A stretch of 64,000 nt of DNA, taken from NCBI RefSeq assembly GCF_030687295.1, contig NZ_CP117425.1, positions 434,001-498,000 of the forward strand. Reading direction: 5' to 3'. The notes beneath the pieces were generated by a model that did no database searches, was not told where the DNA came from, and saw only the letters and a list, made by a program, of their open reading frames with translations. A program made the translations under genes and the position numbers. Origin of the DNA: Pseudomonas beijingensis (GTDB lineage Bacteria > Pseudomonadota > Gammaproteobacteria > Pseudomonadales > Pseudomonadaceae). Positions 54,142-63,532 of this stretch are shown here, in pieces (position 1 is the stretch's first letter; each line of letters begins with the position of its first letter).

Positions 54142-56429
54142 GGATTGCTCTCCGATAGCTGGCTCGCCGGCCGGGTCCAATGGTCTGTCGCGGGAATGAT
54201 GGCGCCGGCCTTGAGCAGTTCGGCGGCCTGGCCACTGTCGACCACGGTGCTGAAGTAATGCCCCTGGGCCTGCATCGCCCCGCCGCTGGACATCAGCGTG
54301 GTGCGTTGTTCCTGGGTCTCGACGCCCTCGGCAATGATCCCGATGCCCACGTCCCGGGCGAAGTTGATGATCGCCCGCAACGTCGTGGCGTTCTCGGGGT
54401 CGTCGTTGGCGCTGTCGAGAAAGCGCTGGGCGAGCTTGAGGTGGTTGACCCGGTAGGTCTTGAGGTAATCGAACGAGGAGTACTCGGTGCCGAAGTCATC
54501 GATGGCGATCTGCACGCCCAATTCGCAGAGGCGTGGCAGCACGTCGTTGTGGGTCCACTTGGTCTGGGCCAGGGTCGCTTCGGTGACGTCGAAACGCAGG
54601 TCCCAGGGCGCCAGTTCCCAGCGCGCGGTGGTGCGCAGCACGTCGTAGATCAGTTCCGGGCCGGTCTTGAGCTGGGTCAGGGACAGGTCGATGGCGATCA
54701 CCGGCGGCGCCATGCCCTGGTCGCGCCACTGGCGCATTTGTTGGCAGGCCTGGTCCAGCACCCAATGCCCCAGGCCAATGATGATCCCGGTCTTCTCGGC
54801 CGCCGGCATGAAGGCCTCCGGTTCCAGCCAGCCCCGTTCGGGGTGGTTCCAGCGCACTTGCACGCCCATGCCGAGGATCTTGCCGGAGCCGAGGTCGACT
54901 TCCGGCAGGTAGTGCAGGTGCAGTTCGTGGTTTTCGATGGCTTGGCGCAGGTCGTTGGCCAGGGCGACCCGGTCGGTGACTTCCTGGTTAATTTCCTCGT
55001 TATGGAAGTGATACTGGTTGCGACCCTTTTCCTTGGAGCGGTACAGGGCCATGTCGGATTGCGCCATCAGGCTGTCGGCACTCAGGCTTTGCGGGGTGTA
55101 CAGGGCGATGCCGATGCTCACCGAGATCCGCACGTCGTTGCCGTCCAGGGAATACGGCGCCACCAGCGCATCACGGATCTTGCCCGCCAGCGCGGCGCAG
55201 TGGGTCGCTTCATGGACGTCCAGTTGCAGCAGGGCGAATTCGTCGCCGCCCAGGCGCGCCACCACGTCGTTTTCCCGGGTACAGGCCTTGATGCGGGTGG
55301 CGACTTCCTGCAACAGCAGGTCGCCGATGGGATGGCCCAAGGTGTCGTTGATGCGTTTGAAGTGGTCCAGGTCCAGGTAGAACATGGCAAACGGTGCTGC
55401 CCCCCGACGAGCGGCGGCGAAAGCCTGGTGGAGGCGCTCGATCATGGTGGCGCGGTTGGCCAGCCCGGTCAGGCCATCAGTGCGGGCCAGCAGGGCGATC
55501 TTCTCTTCGGCCAGCTTGCGCTCGGTGATGTCGAGGATGATGCCTTCCACCTCCAACAACAGGCCCTGTTCGTTGCGCACCGGGATGTAGCGGTTCTCTA
55601 CCCAGCGGAACGTGTCGTCGCCGGTGCGCATGCGGAACTCGATGGACGCCCCCGCAGTGTCGCGGTCGAGGACGCGGACCATGGCCTCGTGGACCTTATC
55701 TTGGTCGTCGGGGTGAATCAGGGTTTGCGCCCAGTCCGGCGAGTCGATCAGGTGCGCCGCGACATGGCCGAACTTGGTGATGTTGTGGGAGATGTACATC
55801 AGTGGGAACGGCGGCTCGCCCCGCAGGCGATAGAGGATGGTCGGGCTGTTCTGCACGATGATGTTGGCGTCGGCCAACTCGCGGGTGCGTTCCTCGACCG
55901 CCCGTTCGAGCATGTCCATTTTCAGCGCCGCGTCCTCGGTCATCTGCCATTTGACGGTCAAGGCGCTGGCCATCTGGCGGATCTCGATGGCATCGAAGGG
56001 TTTTTTCAGGATGAGCAGGCGGTCGCCCAGTTCCAGGCGCTCGGAAATATCCTCCCAGGAATAATCCGAATAAGCGGTGCACAGGGCCACCTGCAGCTTG
56101 GGGTCGGCGCGCCACAGCCGTTCGATGGTTTCCAAGCCGTCCCAGCCGGGCGGCATACGCATGTCGATGAACGCCATGGCGAAGGGCTGCCCCTGGGCCA
56201 GCGCCGTTTCGACCTTGTTCAGGGCTTCCATGCCCTGGAACGCCGAATCGAGCACGAAACTCATGCTCGAGACGGCCACCGGCGCGCCGAACAGGGCTTC
56301 TTCGGCGCTGCTCAGGTTGTCTTCGGCGTTCATCTGGGGGCTGAGGATCTTGCGAAAATCCTCATGGATGGTCGGGGTGTCGTCGACGATCAGGATCCGC
56401 CGGTTGGTTTTATCCAAAGGCAGGCTCAT
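54138..56429 (-). CDS. REC-PAS-GGDEF-EAL protein, probable diguanylate cyclase
   Basis: A 763-residue protein. Receiver with Asp89 (FIDMRMPPGWDG), PAS/PAC segment at about 185-305 (QNSPTILYRLRG, FRMRTGDDTFRWVENRYIPV). The GGDEF domain at about 310-475 appears active: YLDLDHFKRIND, GGDEF at 394-398 and the inhibitory I-site R385-x-x-D388 five residues before. The EAL domain appears dead: EAL is replaced by GVQ (522-524) and KID by KLA, and IDDFGTEYSSF is altered. It should make cyclic di-GMP. First gene of the operon, divergent from the REC/HD-GYP gene; start at ATG 56429. Confidence 0.93.
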   Translation of the reverse strand: MSLPLDKTNRRILIVDDTPTIHEDFRKILSPQMNAEDNLSSAEEALFGAPVAVSSMSFVLDSAFQGMEALNKVETALAQGQPFAMAFIDMRMPPGWDGLETIERLWRADPKLQVALCTAYSDYSWEDISERLELGDRLLILKKPFDAIEIRQMASALTVKWQMTEDAALKMDMLERAVEERTRELADANIIVQNSPTILYRLRGEPPFPLMYISHNITKFGHVAAHLIDSPDWAQTLIHPDDQDKVHEAMVRVLDRDTAGASIEFRMRTGDDTFRWVENRYIPVRNEQGLLLEVEGIILDITERKLAEEKIALLARTDGLTGLANRATMIERLHQAFAAARRGAAPFAMFYLDLDHFKRINDTLGHPIGDLLLQEVATRIKACTRENDVVARLGGDEFALLQLDVHEATHCAALAGKIRDALVAPYSLDGNDVRISVSIGIALYTPQSLSADSLMAQSDMALYRSKEKGRNQYHFHNEEINQEVTDRVALANDLRQAIENHELHLHYLPEVDLGSGKILGMGVQVRWNHPERGWLEPEAFMPAAEKTGIIIGLGHWVLDQACQQMRQWRDQGMAPPVIAIDLSLTQLKTGPELIYDVLRTTARWELAPWDLRFDVTEATLAQTKWTHNDVLPRLCELGVQIAIDDFGTEYSSFDYLKTYRVNHLKLAQRFLDSANDDPENATTLRAIINFARDVGIGIIAEGVETQEQRTTLMSSGGAMQAQGHYFSTVVDSGQAAELLKAGAIIPATDHWTRPASQLSESNP

Positions 56430-56657
56430 GGCCGTGCACCACTTTGATGCTGACGATAGAACCTTGGAAACATCTGATATCCCTTTCGCTGGCATGAGTA
56501 TTCGGCCTGTACATGGCCCTTCATGGGGTAGAGCATAGCCGTCTCATCGCGATGCGCTCGGTCACTGATGGCAAATGTGTCTAAATTTTCGCAATCTACT
56601 AGCCTGTATTTTGGGGCTAAGGTAGAACGGTTGTCGTGAATCAGGAGGGGGTTTCAA

Positions 56658-58025
56658 ATGGAAGATCAAACGCCGGACGTTCCGGTAAAGAAGCCGACGG
56701 TGCTGCTGGTCGATGACGAAGAGTCGATTCTCAATAGCCTGCGTCGGCTGTTGCGCAGCCAGCCGTATGAGATCCTGCTGGCCGACAGTGGCGCCAAGGC
56801 CCTGGAAATCCTCAAGGAGCGGCCGGTCGACCTGGTGATGACCGATGCGCGCATGCCGAACATGGACGGTGCCACGTTGCTGGCCGAGATCCGCAAGTTG
56901 TATCCATCGACCTTGCGCATCCTGCTCACCGGTTATGCCGATGTGGACATGATGACCAAGGCCATCAACGAGGGGCAGCTCTATCGCTACCTCAGCAAGC
57001 CCTGGAACGATGAAGAACTGGTGCAGGCCTTGCGCCAGGCCCTGGCCCACCAGCATTCCGAAAGCGAGCGCCAGCGCCTCGAAGCGCTGAACCGCGAGCA
57101 GAACCAACAACTCAAGACCCTGAACGCCACCCTGGAAAAACGCGTGGCGTCGCGCACCTCCGAGCTGCAGCAGACCGCCGACATGCTCGACCTGGCCTAT
57201 GACGAGCTCAAGCGCAGTTATGTGACCAGCACCGAGGTATTTTCGCTGATCGCCAACCTGCGCCTGCCCAAGGCCAAGCAGACCAACCGGCAGATCATCG
57301 AGTTGATCAGGGTCTACAGCCGGCTGCATTTCCTTGATGAGTCCACCGACCGCGACCTGACCATGGCCGCGGCGCTCTACAACATCGGCAAGCTGAGTTG
57401 GACCGACAACATGATGGTCACGCCCGCCGACATGCTGCACCACACTGAGCTCGAGCTGTACCGAGCCTATCCGAAGCAGAGCGAATCGCTGCTGATGACC
57501 CTGGACCCGATGAAGGACGCGGCGCGGATCATCCGCCATCACCAGGAACGTTGGGACGGCAGCGGTTTCCCCGAGCACCTCAAGGGCGAGGCCATTCCGT
57601 TTGGCTCGCGGCTGTTGAAACTGGCGGTGGACTTCATCGAGCTGCAGCGCGGGTTGATTCTGGAGCGGCAGATGAACAGCGACGAAGCGCTGGTCTACAT
57701 CCGCAAGTACGCCGGCAAGTTGTACGACCCGAATATGATCGAGGATTTCATCAAGGCCTGCGGTGAATACCTGGAAGACGTGACCTTGTCGGATCCGACG
57801 GTGAAGGTCATGAACACCCGGGAACTGGCGGCCGGCATGATCCTGGCGCGCAACCTCAACGCCGACAACGGCATGTTGCTGCTCAACGCCGGCAAGATCC
57901 TGAGCGGTCCGCTGGTGGAAAAGCTCATCGCCTTCGAGTCGATGGAAGGGGCGCGGTACAGCGTGTTCGTCAAGATCCCCGAAGAGGAGGCCGACCCTTC
58001 GGCGCCGAAGCCGATGTTGGGGTGA
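56658..58025 (+). CDS. Response regulator with degenerate HD-GYP domain
   Basis: A 455-residue protein. Receiver (Asp63 in MTDARMPNMDG), coiled coil (about 130-185) and an HD-GYP-like domain (about 190-345). The HD pair is replaced by Tyr241-Asn242 (AAALYNIGKL), and the later DVYDAL-like motif reads VDFIEL. HHQERWDGSGFPEHLKG is kept (usual GYP becomes GFP). The metal centre is therefore probably missing, and the protein may bind partners instead of hydrolysing cyclic di-GMP. The C-terminal part (about 380-455) has ARNLNADNGMLLLNAGKIL, a common extension. It is divergent from the signalling operon, 228 bases away; AGGAGG precedes the start. Confidence 0.92.
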   Translation: MEDQTPDVPVKKPTVLLVDDEESILNSLRRLLRSQPYEILLADSGAKALEILKERPVDLVMTDARMPNMDGATLLAEIRKLYPSTLRILLTGYADVDMMTKAINEGQLYRYLSKPWNDEELVQALRQALAHQHSESERQRLEALNREQNQQLKTLNATLEKRVASRTSELQQTADMLDLAYDELKRSYVTSTEVFSLIANLRLPKAKQTNRQIIELIRVYSRLHFLDESTDRDLTMAAALYNIGKLSWTDNMMVTPADMLHHTELELYRAYPKQSESLLMTLDPMKDAARIIRHHQERWDGSGFPEHLKGEAIPFGSRLLKLAVDFIELQRGLILERQMNSDEALVYIRKYAGKLYDPNMIEDFIKACGEYLEDVTLSDPTVKVMNTRELAAGMILARNLNADNGMLLLNAGKILSGPLVEKLIAFESMEGARYSVFVKIPEEEADPSAPKPMLG

Positions 58026-58054
58026 CCGGGCTCTGACAAACAACGCAAATTCCC

Positions 58055-58143
58055 TGTGGGAGCGAGCTTGCTCGCGATAGCGGAGTATCAGTCAATGATG
58101 TTTTGACTGACATACCGCTATCGCGAGCAAGCTCGCTCCCACA
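58055..58143. repeat. REPIN
   Basis: Arms TGTGGGAGCGAGCTTGCTCG and inverse, spacer with GTCAATGATGTTTTGACTGA. It follows the HD-GYP-like gene. Confidence 0.9.
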
Positions 58144-58240
58144 GGGGGCTGTGTTGGTTTTGAGGTCGCGCCAGGCTTTGCTGTCGCCGCTGCGGTCTGT
58201 AATCTCCCCGCCATTTCCCCGGCCAAGGCTTTTATCCCTC

Positions 58241-58657
58241 ATGACCACTTCCCTCATCCGCATCGCCGCCGCCCTGTTGCTCGGGCCGGACGGGCAAACC
58301 CTGCTGGTGCGCAAGCGCGGCACCCGAGCCTTCATGCAACCGGGCGGCAAGATCGAGGCCCATGAACAACCGGTGCAGGCGCTGGCCCGCGAGCTGGAAG
58401 AAGAGCTTGGGTTGCGGATCGACCCGACCCAGGCCCGCCACCTGGGCGTGTTCAGCGCGCCGGCGGCCAACGAACCGGGGTTTACCGTGCAGGCCGAGGT
58501 GTTCTTGCTGAGCATCGACGCCCCGGTTTCGCCGGCGGCCGAAATCGAAGAGGTGCGTTGGATCGACCCGGCCGGCGACAGCGATCTGGTACTGGCACCG
58601 TTGACAGGCGAGGTCATCCTGCCGTTTTATCGAGCGACACTGCTCGCTACCTGCTGA
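58241..58657 (+). CDS. NUDIX hydrolase
   Basis: A 138-residue single-domain NUDIX protein with GGKIEAHEQPVQALARELEE in its NUDIX box, beginning MTTSLIRIAAALLLGPDGQT. It resembles MutT/DNA-mismatch-like or 8-oxo-dGTPase-type proteins, but the substrate is unknown. The ATG at 58241 was chosen; earlier in-frame starts lie inside the REPIN. It may be co-transcribed with the LysE gene 24 bases downstream. Confidence 0.9.
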   Translation: MTTSLIRIAAALLLGPDGQTLLVRKRGTRAFMQPGGKIEAHEQPVQALARELEEELGLRIDPTQARHLGVFSAPAANEPGFTVQAEVFLLSIDAPVSPAAEIEEVRWIDPAGDSDLVLAPLTGEVILPFYRATLLATC

Positions 58658-58681
58658 TTCACGCCTCAAGGACTGACGCCC

Positions 58682-59320
58682 ATGATTCCATTGCCGGACC
58701 TGTTGATTTTCGCCGCCGCCGCGTTGTTGATGGTCCTGACGCCCGGCCCGAACATGATCTACCTGATCTCCCGTTCGATCTGCCAGGGCCGCAAGGCCGG
58801 CGTCACGTCGCTGTTGGGCGTGGTGGCGGGGTTCTTCGTGCACATGTTTGCCGCCGCTGCGGGGCTGACGGCGGTGTTCCTGGCGGTGCCCATGGCCTAT
58901 GAGGTGTTGAAGTGGGCCGGCGCGCTGTACCTGTTGTGGCTGGCCTGGCAGGCCGTGAAACCGGGCGCGCGTTCGCCCTTCGAGGCCCAGCAATTGCCGG
59001 CGGATTCGACGCGCAAGCTGATCACCATGGGCTTTCTCACCAGTGCGCTGAATCCCAAGATCGCGGTGTTCTATCTGTCGGTGTTCCCGCAATTCATCAG
59101 CCCGGAGCACGGTTCGCTGTTCACCCAGAGCATCATCCTCGGGCTGACCCAGATCAGCGTCAGTTTCAGCGTCAACCTGCTGATCGCCCTGTTCGCCGCC
59201 GGCATTGCCTCGTGGTTTGTCCACAAACCGAGCTGGCTGGCGGTGCAGCGCTACTTCATGGGGTTTGTCCTCGGTGCCCTGGCGCTGCGCCTGATGCTTG
59301 AGCAACGGCGTTCGGCGTGA
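58682..59320 (+). CDS. LysE/RhtB-family amino-acid exporter
   Basis: A 212-residue inner-membrane protein with about six helices. LTPGPNMIYLISRSICQGRKAG is the family signature, followed by LKWAGALYLLWLAWQAVK and MGFLTSALNPKIAVFYLS. It exports amino acids or homoserine-lactone-like compounds; the substrate is unknown. Its stop overlaps the next GTG start. Confidence 0.94.
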   Translation: MIPLPDLLIFAAAALLMVLTPGPNMIYLISRSICQGRKAGVTSLLGVVAGFFVHMFAAAAGLTAVFLAVPMAYEVLKWAGALYLLWLAWQAVKPGARSPFEAQQLPADSTRKLITMGFLTSALNPKIAVFYLSVFPQFISPEHGSLFTQSIILGLTQISVSFSVNLLIALFAAGIASWFVHKPSWLAVQRYFMGFVLGALALRLMLEQRRSA

Positions 59321-59814
59321 ACATTCGACGCCTGCGGGCCAGCGATGCCCAGGTGTATCGCGAGCTGATGCTCCAGGCGTACGCCTTGCATCCCCAGGCC
59401 TTCACCTCCAGCGTCAGCGAGCGGGAGAAATTGCCCATCAACTGGTGGGAGGCACGTCTGGGCAGCCGACTCGATGTGCTGCTGGGGGCGTTTGTCGAGC
59501 AAGAACTGGTCGGCATCGTCGGCCTGGCCCTGGAACCCCGGGAAAAAGCCCGGCACAAGGCGCTGCTGTTCGGCATGTACGTCGCCGACGCACATCGTCA
59601 TCGGGGCCTCGGCCACCAACTGGTACAGGCCGCCCTCGACGAAGCCCGGCGCCACACCTTCCTGCGCTTGGTGCAACTGACCGTCACCGCCGGCAACGAT
59701 CCGGCGCTCAAGCTCTACCAGCGCTGCGGCTTCGTCCTCTACGGCCTCGAACCGATGGCGATCCGCATGGACGACGAATACCTCGACAAGATCCATATGT
59801 GGCTAGAACTCTAA
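59317..59814 (+). CDS. GNAT-family N-acetyltransferase
   Basis: A 165-residue protein beginning with GTG in the stop of the exporter gene (GTGA overlap). The acetyl-CoA site is in VADAHRHRGLGHQLVQAALD, followed by the C-terminal NDPALKLYQRCGFVLYGLE. Substrate unknown; coupling to an amino-acid exporter suggests an amine or amino-acid substrate, but this is weak inference. Confidence 0.92.
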   Translation: MNIRRLRASDAQVYRELMLQAYALHPQAFTSSVSEREKLPINWWEARLGSRLDVLLGAFVEQELVGIVGLALEPREKARHKALLFGMYVADAHRHRGLGHQLVQAALDEARRHTFLRLVQLTVTAGNDPALKLYQRCGFVLYGLEPMAIRMDDEYLDKIHMWLEL

Positions 59815-59844
59815 TCCCACCACCATCCCCTGTGTGTGGTTCTT

Positions 59845-59912
59845 TGTGGGAGCAAGGCTTGCCCGCGATGGCGTTTTCGCAATCGCCATCGCGGGCAAGC
59901 CTTGCTCCCACA
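59845..59912. repeat. Short REPIN
   Basis: TGTGGGAGCAAGGCTTGCCC and its inverse with a spacer of about 20 bases, GCGATGGCG...CGCCATCGC, between the convergent GNAT and metR genes. Confidence 0.9.
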
Positions 59913-59919
59913 GAAGCTA

Positions 59920-60837
59920 TCAGCGCACGGCACTCACCCCATCGAGGGTAGAAAACGACGTGTCCTTGGCCGTCAGCAAAAAGTCGCGCATGTACGGTGC
60001 GTCGAGCATGTCGGTGCGCACCGCCGCGTACAGCGTGGCGAACAAACCTTTCTCCCCCAGCCGCTTGGCCTTCACGTAGCCCCGCGAGCTGTATTCGTGC
60101 AGCGCCCAGTGCGGCATGCCGCAGACGCCACGGCCGCTGGCCACCAGTTGCATCATCATCACTGTCAGCTCAGACGTGCGCACCTGGGCCGGTTCGATGT
60201 CGGCCGGTTCCAGGAAGCGCGTGAAGATGTCCAGCCGATCGCGCTCCACCGGGTAGGTGATCAGGGTTTCGCTGATCAGGTCTTCGGGGACGATGTACGC
60301 CTTGCCCGCCAACCGATGCTGGTTGGCGACGGCGAGCATCGCTTCGTAGGTGAACAGCGGCACGTAGGTGATGCCGGCCAATTCCAGCGGGTCGGAGGTC
60401 ACCACCAGGTCGAGGTCGCCCCGGGCCAAGGCCGGCAGGGGGGCGAAGGCGAAGCCCGAGGCCAGGTCCAGTTCGACTTCCGGCCAGGCATCGCGGAACT
60501 GGTCGATGGTCGGCATCAACCACTGAAAGCAACTGTGGCACTCGATGGCCATGTGCAGCCGTCCGGCGGTGCCGCCCGCCAAGCGGGCGATGTCCCGTTC
60601 AGCACTGCGCAGTAACGGCAGGGCGGCATCGGCCAGTTGCAACAGGCGCAGGCCGGCGCTGGTGAAGCGTACCGGCTTGGTCTTGCGCACGAACAACTGC
60701 ATGCCCAGGCGCTCTTCCAGTTCCTTGAACTGGTGGGAGAGGGCGGATTGAGTCAGGTGCAGGCGTTCGGCGGCTTCGACCAGGCTGTCGGCTTCACGCA
60801 GGGCGTGCAGGGTCTTGAGGTGACGGAGTTCAAGCAC
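59920..60837 (-). CDS. metR: LysR-family regulator MetR
   Basis: Activator of metE, with homocysteine as coeffector in enterobacteria. The 305-residue protein has a winged helix (LKTLHALREADSLVEAAERL, HLTQSALSHQFKELEERLG) and a LysR substrate domain (from RLHMAIECHSCFQWLMPTID). GTG at 60837 gives the usual MLELRHLKTL start; an upstream ATG at 60873 would add 12 unusual residues. It is divergent from metE, with 109 bases between. Confidence 0.94.
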   Translation of the reverse strand: MLELRHLKTLHALREADSLVEAAERLHLTQSALSHQFKELEERLGMQLFVRKTKPVRFTSAGLRLLQLADAALPLLRSAERDIARLAGGTAGRLHMAIECHSCFQWLMPTIDQFRDAWPEVELDLASGFAFAPLPALARGDLDLVVTSDPLELAGITYVPLFTYEAMLAVANQHRLAGKAYIVPEDLISETLITYPVERDRLDIFTRFLEPADIEPAQVRTSELTVMMMQLVASGRGVCGMPHWALHEYSSRGYVKAKRLGEKGLFATLYAAVRTDMLDAPYMRDFLLTAKDTSFSTLDGVSAVR

Positions 60838-60881
60838 CGGAGTTGCTCCATGAGTAAAACTTGTGATCAACACGAAAAGGT

Positions 60882-60894
60882 TGAGTTTGTCTCA
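60882..60894. promoter_or_regulatory. Candidate MetR box
   Basis: TGAG-TTTGT-CTCA is a TGAN-N5-NTCA palindrome close to the enterobacterial MetR consensus TGAA-N5-TTCA (one change in each arm). It lies in the metR-metE gap, 53 bases before the metE start. Confidence 0.4.
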
Positions 60895-60946
60895 TGTGGG
60901 TCGAGCTGTCGACAATGGCGCCATCTTTTACAGGAGGACGCACACC

Positions 60947-63259
60947 ATGGCCCTGGCCCACACCCTCGGTTTTCCCCGCATCGGCGCCGACCGCGAACTG
61001 AAAAAAGCCCTCGAAGCCTACTGGAAGGGCGACCTGGCCCCGGCCGCGTTGCAAGCCGTGGGGCGTGAACTGCGGGCCCGGCATTGGCAACTGCAAAAAG
61101 ACGCCGGCATCGACCTGCTGCCCGTCGGCGATTTTGCCTGGTACGACCAGGTGCTCAGCCATAGCTTGACCCTGGGCGCCGTTCCATCGCGTTTCCACAG
61201 CACTCTGAATACCCAGGGCCGACCGACCCTCGACACCCTGTTCGCCATGGCCCGTGGCGCCACGGCCAGTTGCTGCGGTGCCGACCACGGCCAGGCACAA
61301 TACGCCCAGGAGTTGACCAAGTGGTTCGACACCAATTACCACTACCTGGTCCCGGAGTTTTCCGCTGACCAGGCCTTCGCCCTGAGTTGGGAACAGTTGT
61401 TCGACGAAGTGGACGAGGCCCATGCCTTGGGTCATCAGGTCAAACCGGTGATCATCGGCCCGTTGACCTACTTGTGGCTGGGCAAGGCCAAGGGCGAGGC
61501 GTTCGACAAGCTCGACCTGCTGGAGCGCCTGCTGCCGGTCTACGGTGAAATCCTCAACCGCCTCAAGGCCCAGGGCGTGGAATGGGTGCAGATCGACGAA
61601 CCGATCCTCACCCTCGACCTGCCCCTGGCCTGGAAAAGCGCCTTCGAGCGGGCCTACCACATTCTTCAGTACTCGCCGCTGAAAAAACTCGTGGCCACTT
61701 ATTTCAGTGGCCTGCAAGACAACCTTGGCCTGGCGGTGAGCCTGCCGGTGGACGGTTTGCACATCGACGCGGTACGTGACCCGGAACAACTGGGCCAGGT
61801 GCTGGACCGCCTGCCGACGTACAAGATTCTCTCGGTGGGCCTGGTCAACGGGCGCAACGTCTGGCGCTGCGAACTGGAACAGGCACTGGCGCAATTGCAA
61901 CCGGCCCAGGAGCGCTTTGGCGACAACCTTTGGGTCAGCACCTCGTGTTCGCTGCTGCACAGCCCGGTGGACCTGGAACGTGAAGACCGGCTCGATCCCG
62001 AACTCAAGAGCTGGCTCGCCTTTGCCGTGCAGAAGTGTGGTGAAGTCGCGGTGCTGCGCGATGCACTGAACGATCCACAGGCCCCCGCCGTGCAGCAGGC
62101 CTTGAGCGACAGCCGCGCGGTGCAGGCCCGTCGCGCCGGCTCGACGCGCATTCACAAAGCCGAGGTCCAGGCGCGCCTGGCGGCGATCGGGCCACAGGAC
62201 AGCCAGCGGCATTCACCGTTTGCCCAGCGCATCGAACGCCAGCGCGCACGCCTGGCGCTGCCGACGTTTCCTACCACCACCATCGGCTCCTTCCCGCAGA
62301 CCCCGGCCATTCGCCTGGCCCGTCAGGCCTACAAGCAGGGCAAGTTGTCGGCCAACGACTATCAGGACGCCATGCACACCGAGATCCGCCATGCCGTGCA
62401 GATCCAGGAACGCCTGGGCCTGGACGTGTTGGTGCACGGTGAAGCCGAGCGCAACGACATGGTGGAATATTTCGCCGAGCAGTTGGACGGCTACGCCTTC
62501 ACCCGTTTCGGCTGGGTGCAGAGTTATGGCTCGCGTTGCGTGAAACCGGCGATCATCTACGGCGACATCAGCCGCCCGAAAGCCATGACTGTCGACTGGA
62601 TCCGCTACGCGCAAAGCCTGACCGACAGGGTCATGAAAGGCATGCTCACCGGTCCCGTGACCATGCTGATGTGGTCGTTCCCCCGCGAAGATGTGTCGCG
62701 CCAGGTCCAGGCCCGACAATTGGCCCTGGCCCTGCGGGACGAAGTGCTGGACCTGGAAAAAGCCGGGATCAAGATTGTGCAGATCGACGAGGCGGCGTTC
62801 CGTGAAGGGTTGCCGTTGCGTCGCGGACAATGGCAGGAGTACCTGGACTGGGCGGTTGACGCGTTCCGTTTGTGTGCGTCGGGGGTGGGCGACGAAACCC
62901 AGATCCATACGCACATGTGCTACAGCGAGTTCAATGACGTGATCAAGGCTATCGCCGACATGGACGCCGACGTCATCACCATCGAGACCTCCCGTTCGGA
63001 CATGGAGTTGCTGGAAGCATTCGAGGCCTTCGACTACCCGAACGACATCGGCCCGGGCGTCTACGACATCCACTCGCCACGGGTGCCGGACACGGCCGAG
63101 ATGGTGGCGCTGATGAGCAAGGCGGTAAAGCGGATCGCCGCCGAGCGGCTGTGGATCAACCCCGACTGCGGGCTGAAAACCCGGGCCTGGCCGGAGACGG
63201 AAGCGGCACTGGTGAACATGGTGGCGGCGGCGCGGCAGTTGCGTAGTCAGTTGGCCTGA
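60947..63259 (+). CDS. metE: Cobalamin-independent methionine synthase
   Basis: Methylates homocysteine with 5-methyltetrahydropteroyltri-L-glutamate. The 770-residue protein starts [20 protein letters not shown] after CAGGAGG. The N-terminal barrel is followed by the C-terminal catalytic barrel (from [20 protein letters not shown]). Zinc ligands are in HTHMCYSEF (His, Cys), the conserved Glu in [18 protein letters not shown] region and the last Cys in [11 protein letters not shown]. Complete and regulated by the divergent metR. Confidence 0.97.
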   Translation: MALAHTLGFPRIGADRELKKALEAYWKGDLAPAALQAVGRELRARHWQLQKDAGIDLLPVGDFAWYDQVLSHSLTLGAVPSRFHSTLNTQGRPTLDTLFAMARGATASCCGADHGQAQYAQELTKWFDTNYHYLVPEFSADQAFALSWEQLFDEVDEAHALGHQVKPVIIGPLTYLWLGKAKGEAFDKLDLLERLLPVYGEILNRLKAQGVEWVQIDEPILTLDLPLAWKSAFERAYHILQYSPLKKLVATYFSGLQDNLGLAVSLPVDGLHIDAVRDPEQLGQVLDRLPTYKILSVGLVNGRNVWRCELEQALAQLQPAQERFGDNLWVSTSCSLLHSPVDLEREDRLDPELKSWLAFAVQKCGEVAVLRDALNDPQAPAVQQALSDSRAVQARRAGSTRIHKAEVQARLAAIGPQDSQRHSPFAQRIERQRARLALPTFPTTTIGSFPQTPAIRLARQAYKQGKLSANDYQDAMHTEIRHAVQIQERLGLDVLVHGEAERNDMVEYFAEQLDGYAFTRFGWVQSYGSRCVKPAIIYGDISRPKAMTVDWIRYAQSLTDRVMKGMLTGPVTMLMWSFPREDVSRQVQARQLALALRDEVLDLEKAGIKIVQIDEAAFREGLPLRRGQWQEYLDWAVDAFRLCASGVGDETQIHTHMCYSEFNDVIKAIADMDADVITIETSRSDMELLEAFEAFDYPNDIGPGVYDIHSPRVPDTAEMVALMSKAVKRIAAERLWINPDCGLKTRAWPETEAALVNMVAAARQLRSQLA

Positions 63260-63282
63260 AACCGGCGCCTTGAGCGGGTACC

Positions 63283-63415
63283 TGTGGGAGCAAAGCTTGC
63301 TCGCGATGAAGCCAACGCGATTTCTCTGGAATCGAGGTGCTTGTATCGCGAGCAAGCTTTGCTCCCACAGGTACATCCTTTCCCACAGGTACTTCCTTTC
63401 CCATAGATACATCCT
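63283..63415. repeat. REPIN with tandem 3' tail
   Basis: The REPIN (63283 to about 63370) is followed by repeats of CCCACAGGTACATCCTT, CCCACAGGTACTTCCTT and CCCATAGATACATCCTT, a 17-base period that begins with the arm end. Confidence 0.85.
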
Positions 63416-63532
63416 TCGCGCAGGCAACCGCTCGGCAATCTTCATCAAACTGTCACGCAACTGTGGCAGCGCGCTTGAACAAACTTCATCAGACTCGCGC
63501 TCTACTGGGGTTCTGCGTTTCGGTGTTTCTTC

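Noticed and set aside
54180..56447. Long plus-strand open frame opposite the REC-PAS-GGDEF-EAL gene
   Set aside because: Antisense shadow; the minus strand encodes receiver, PAS and GGDEF motifs in full.
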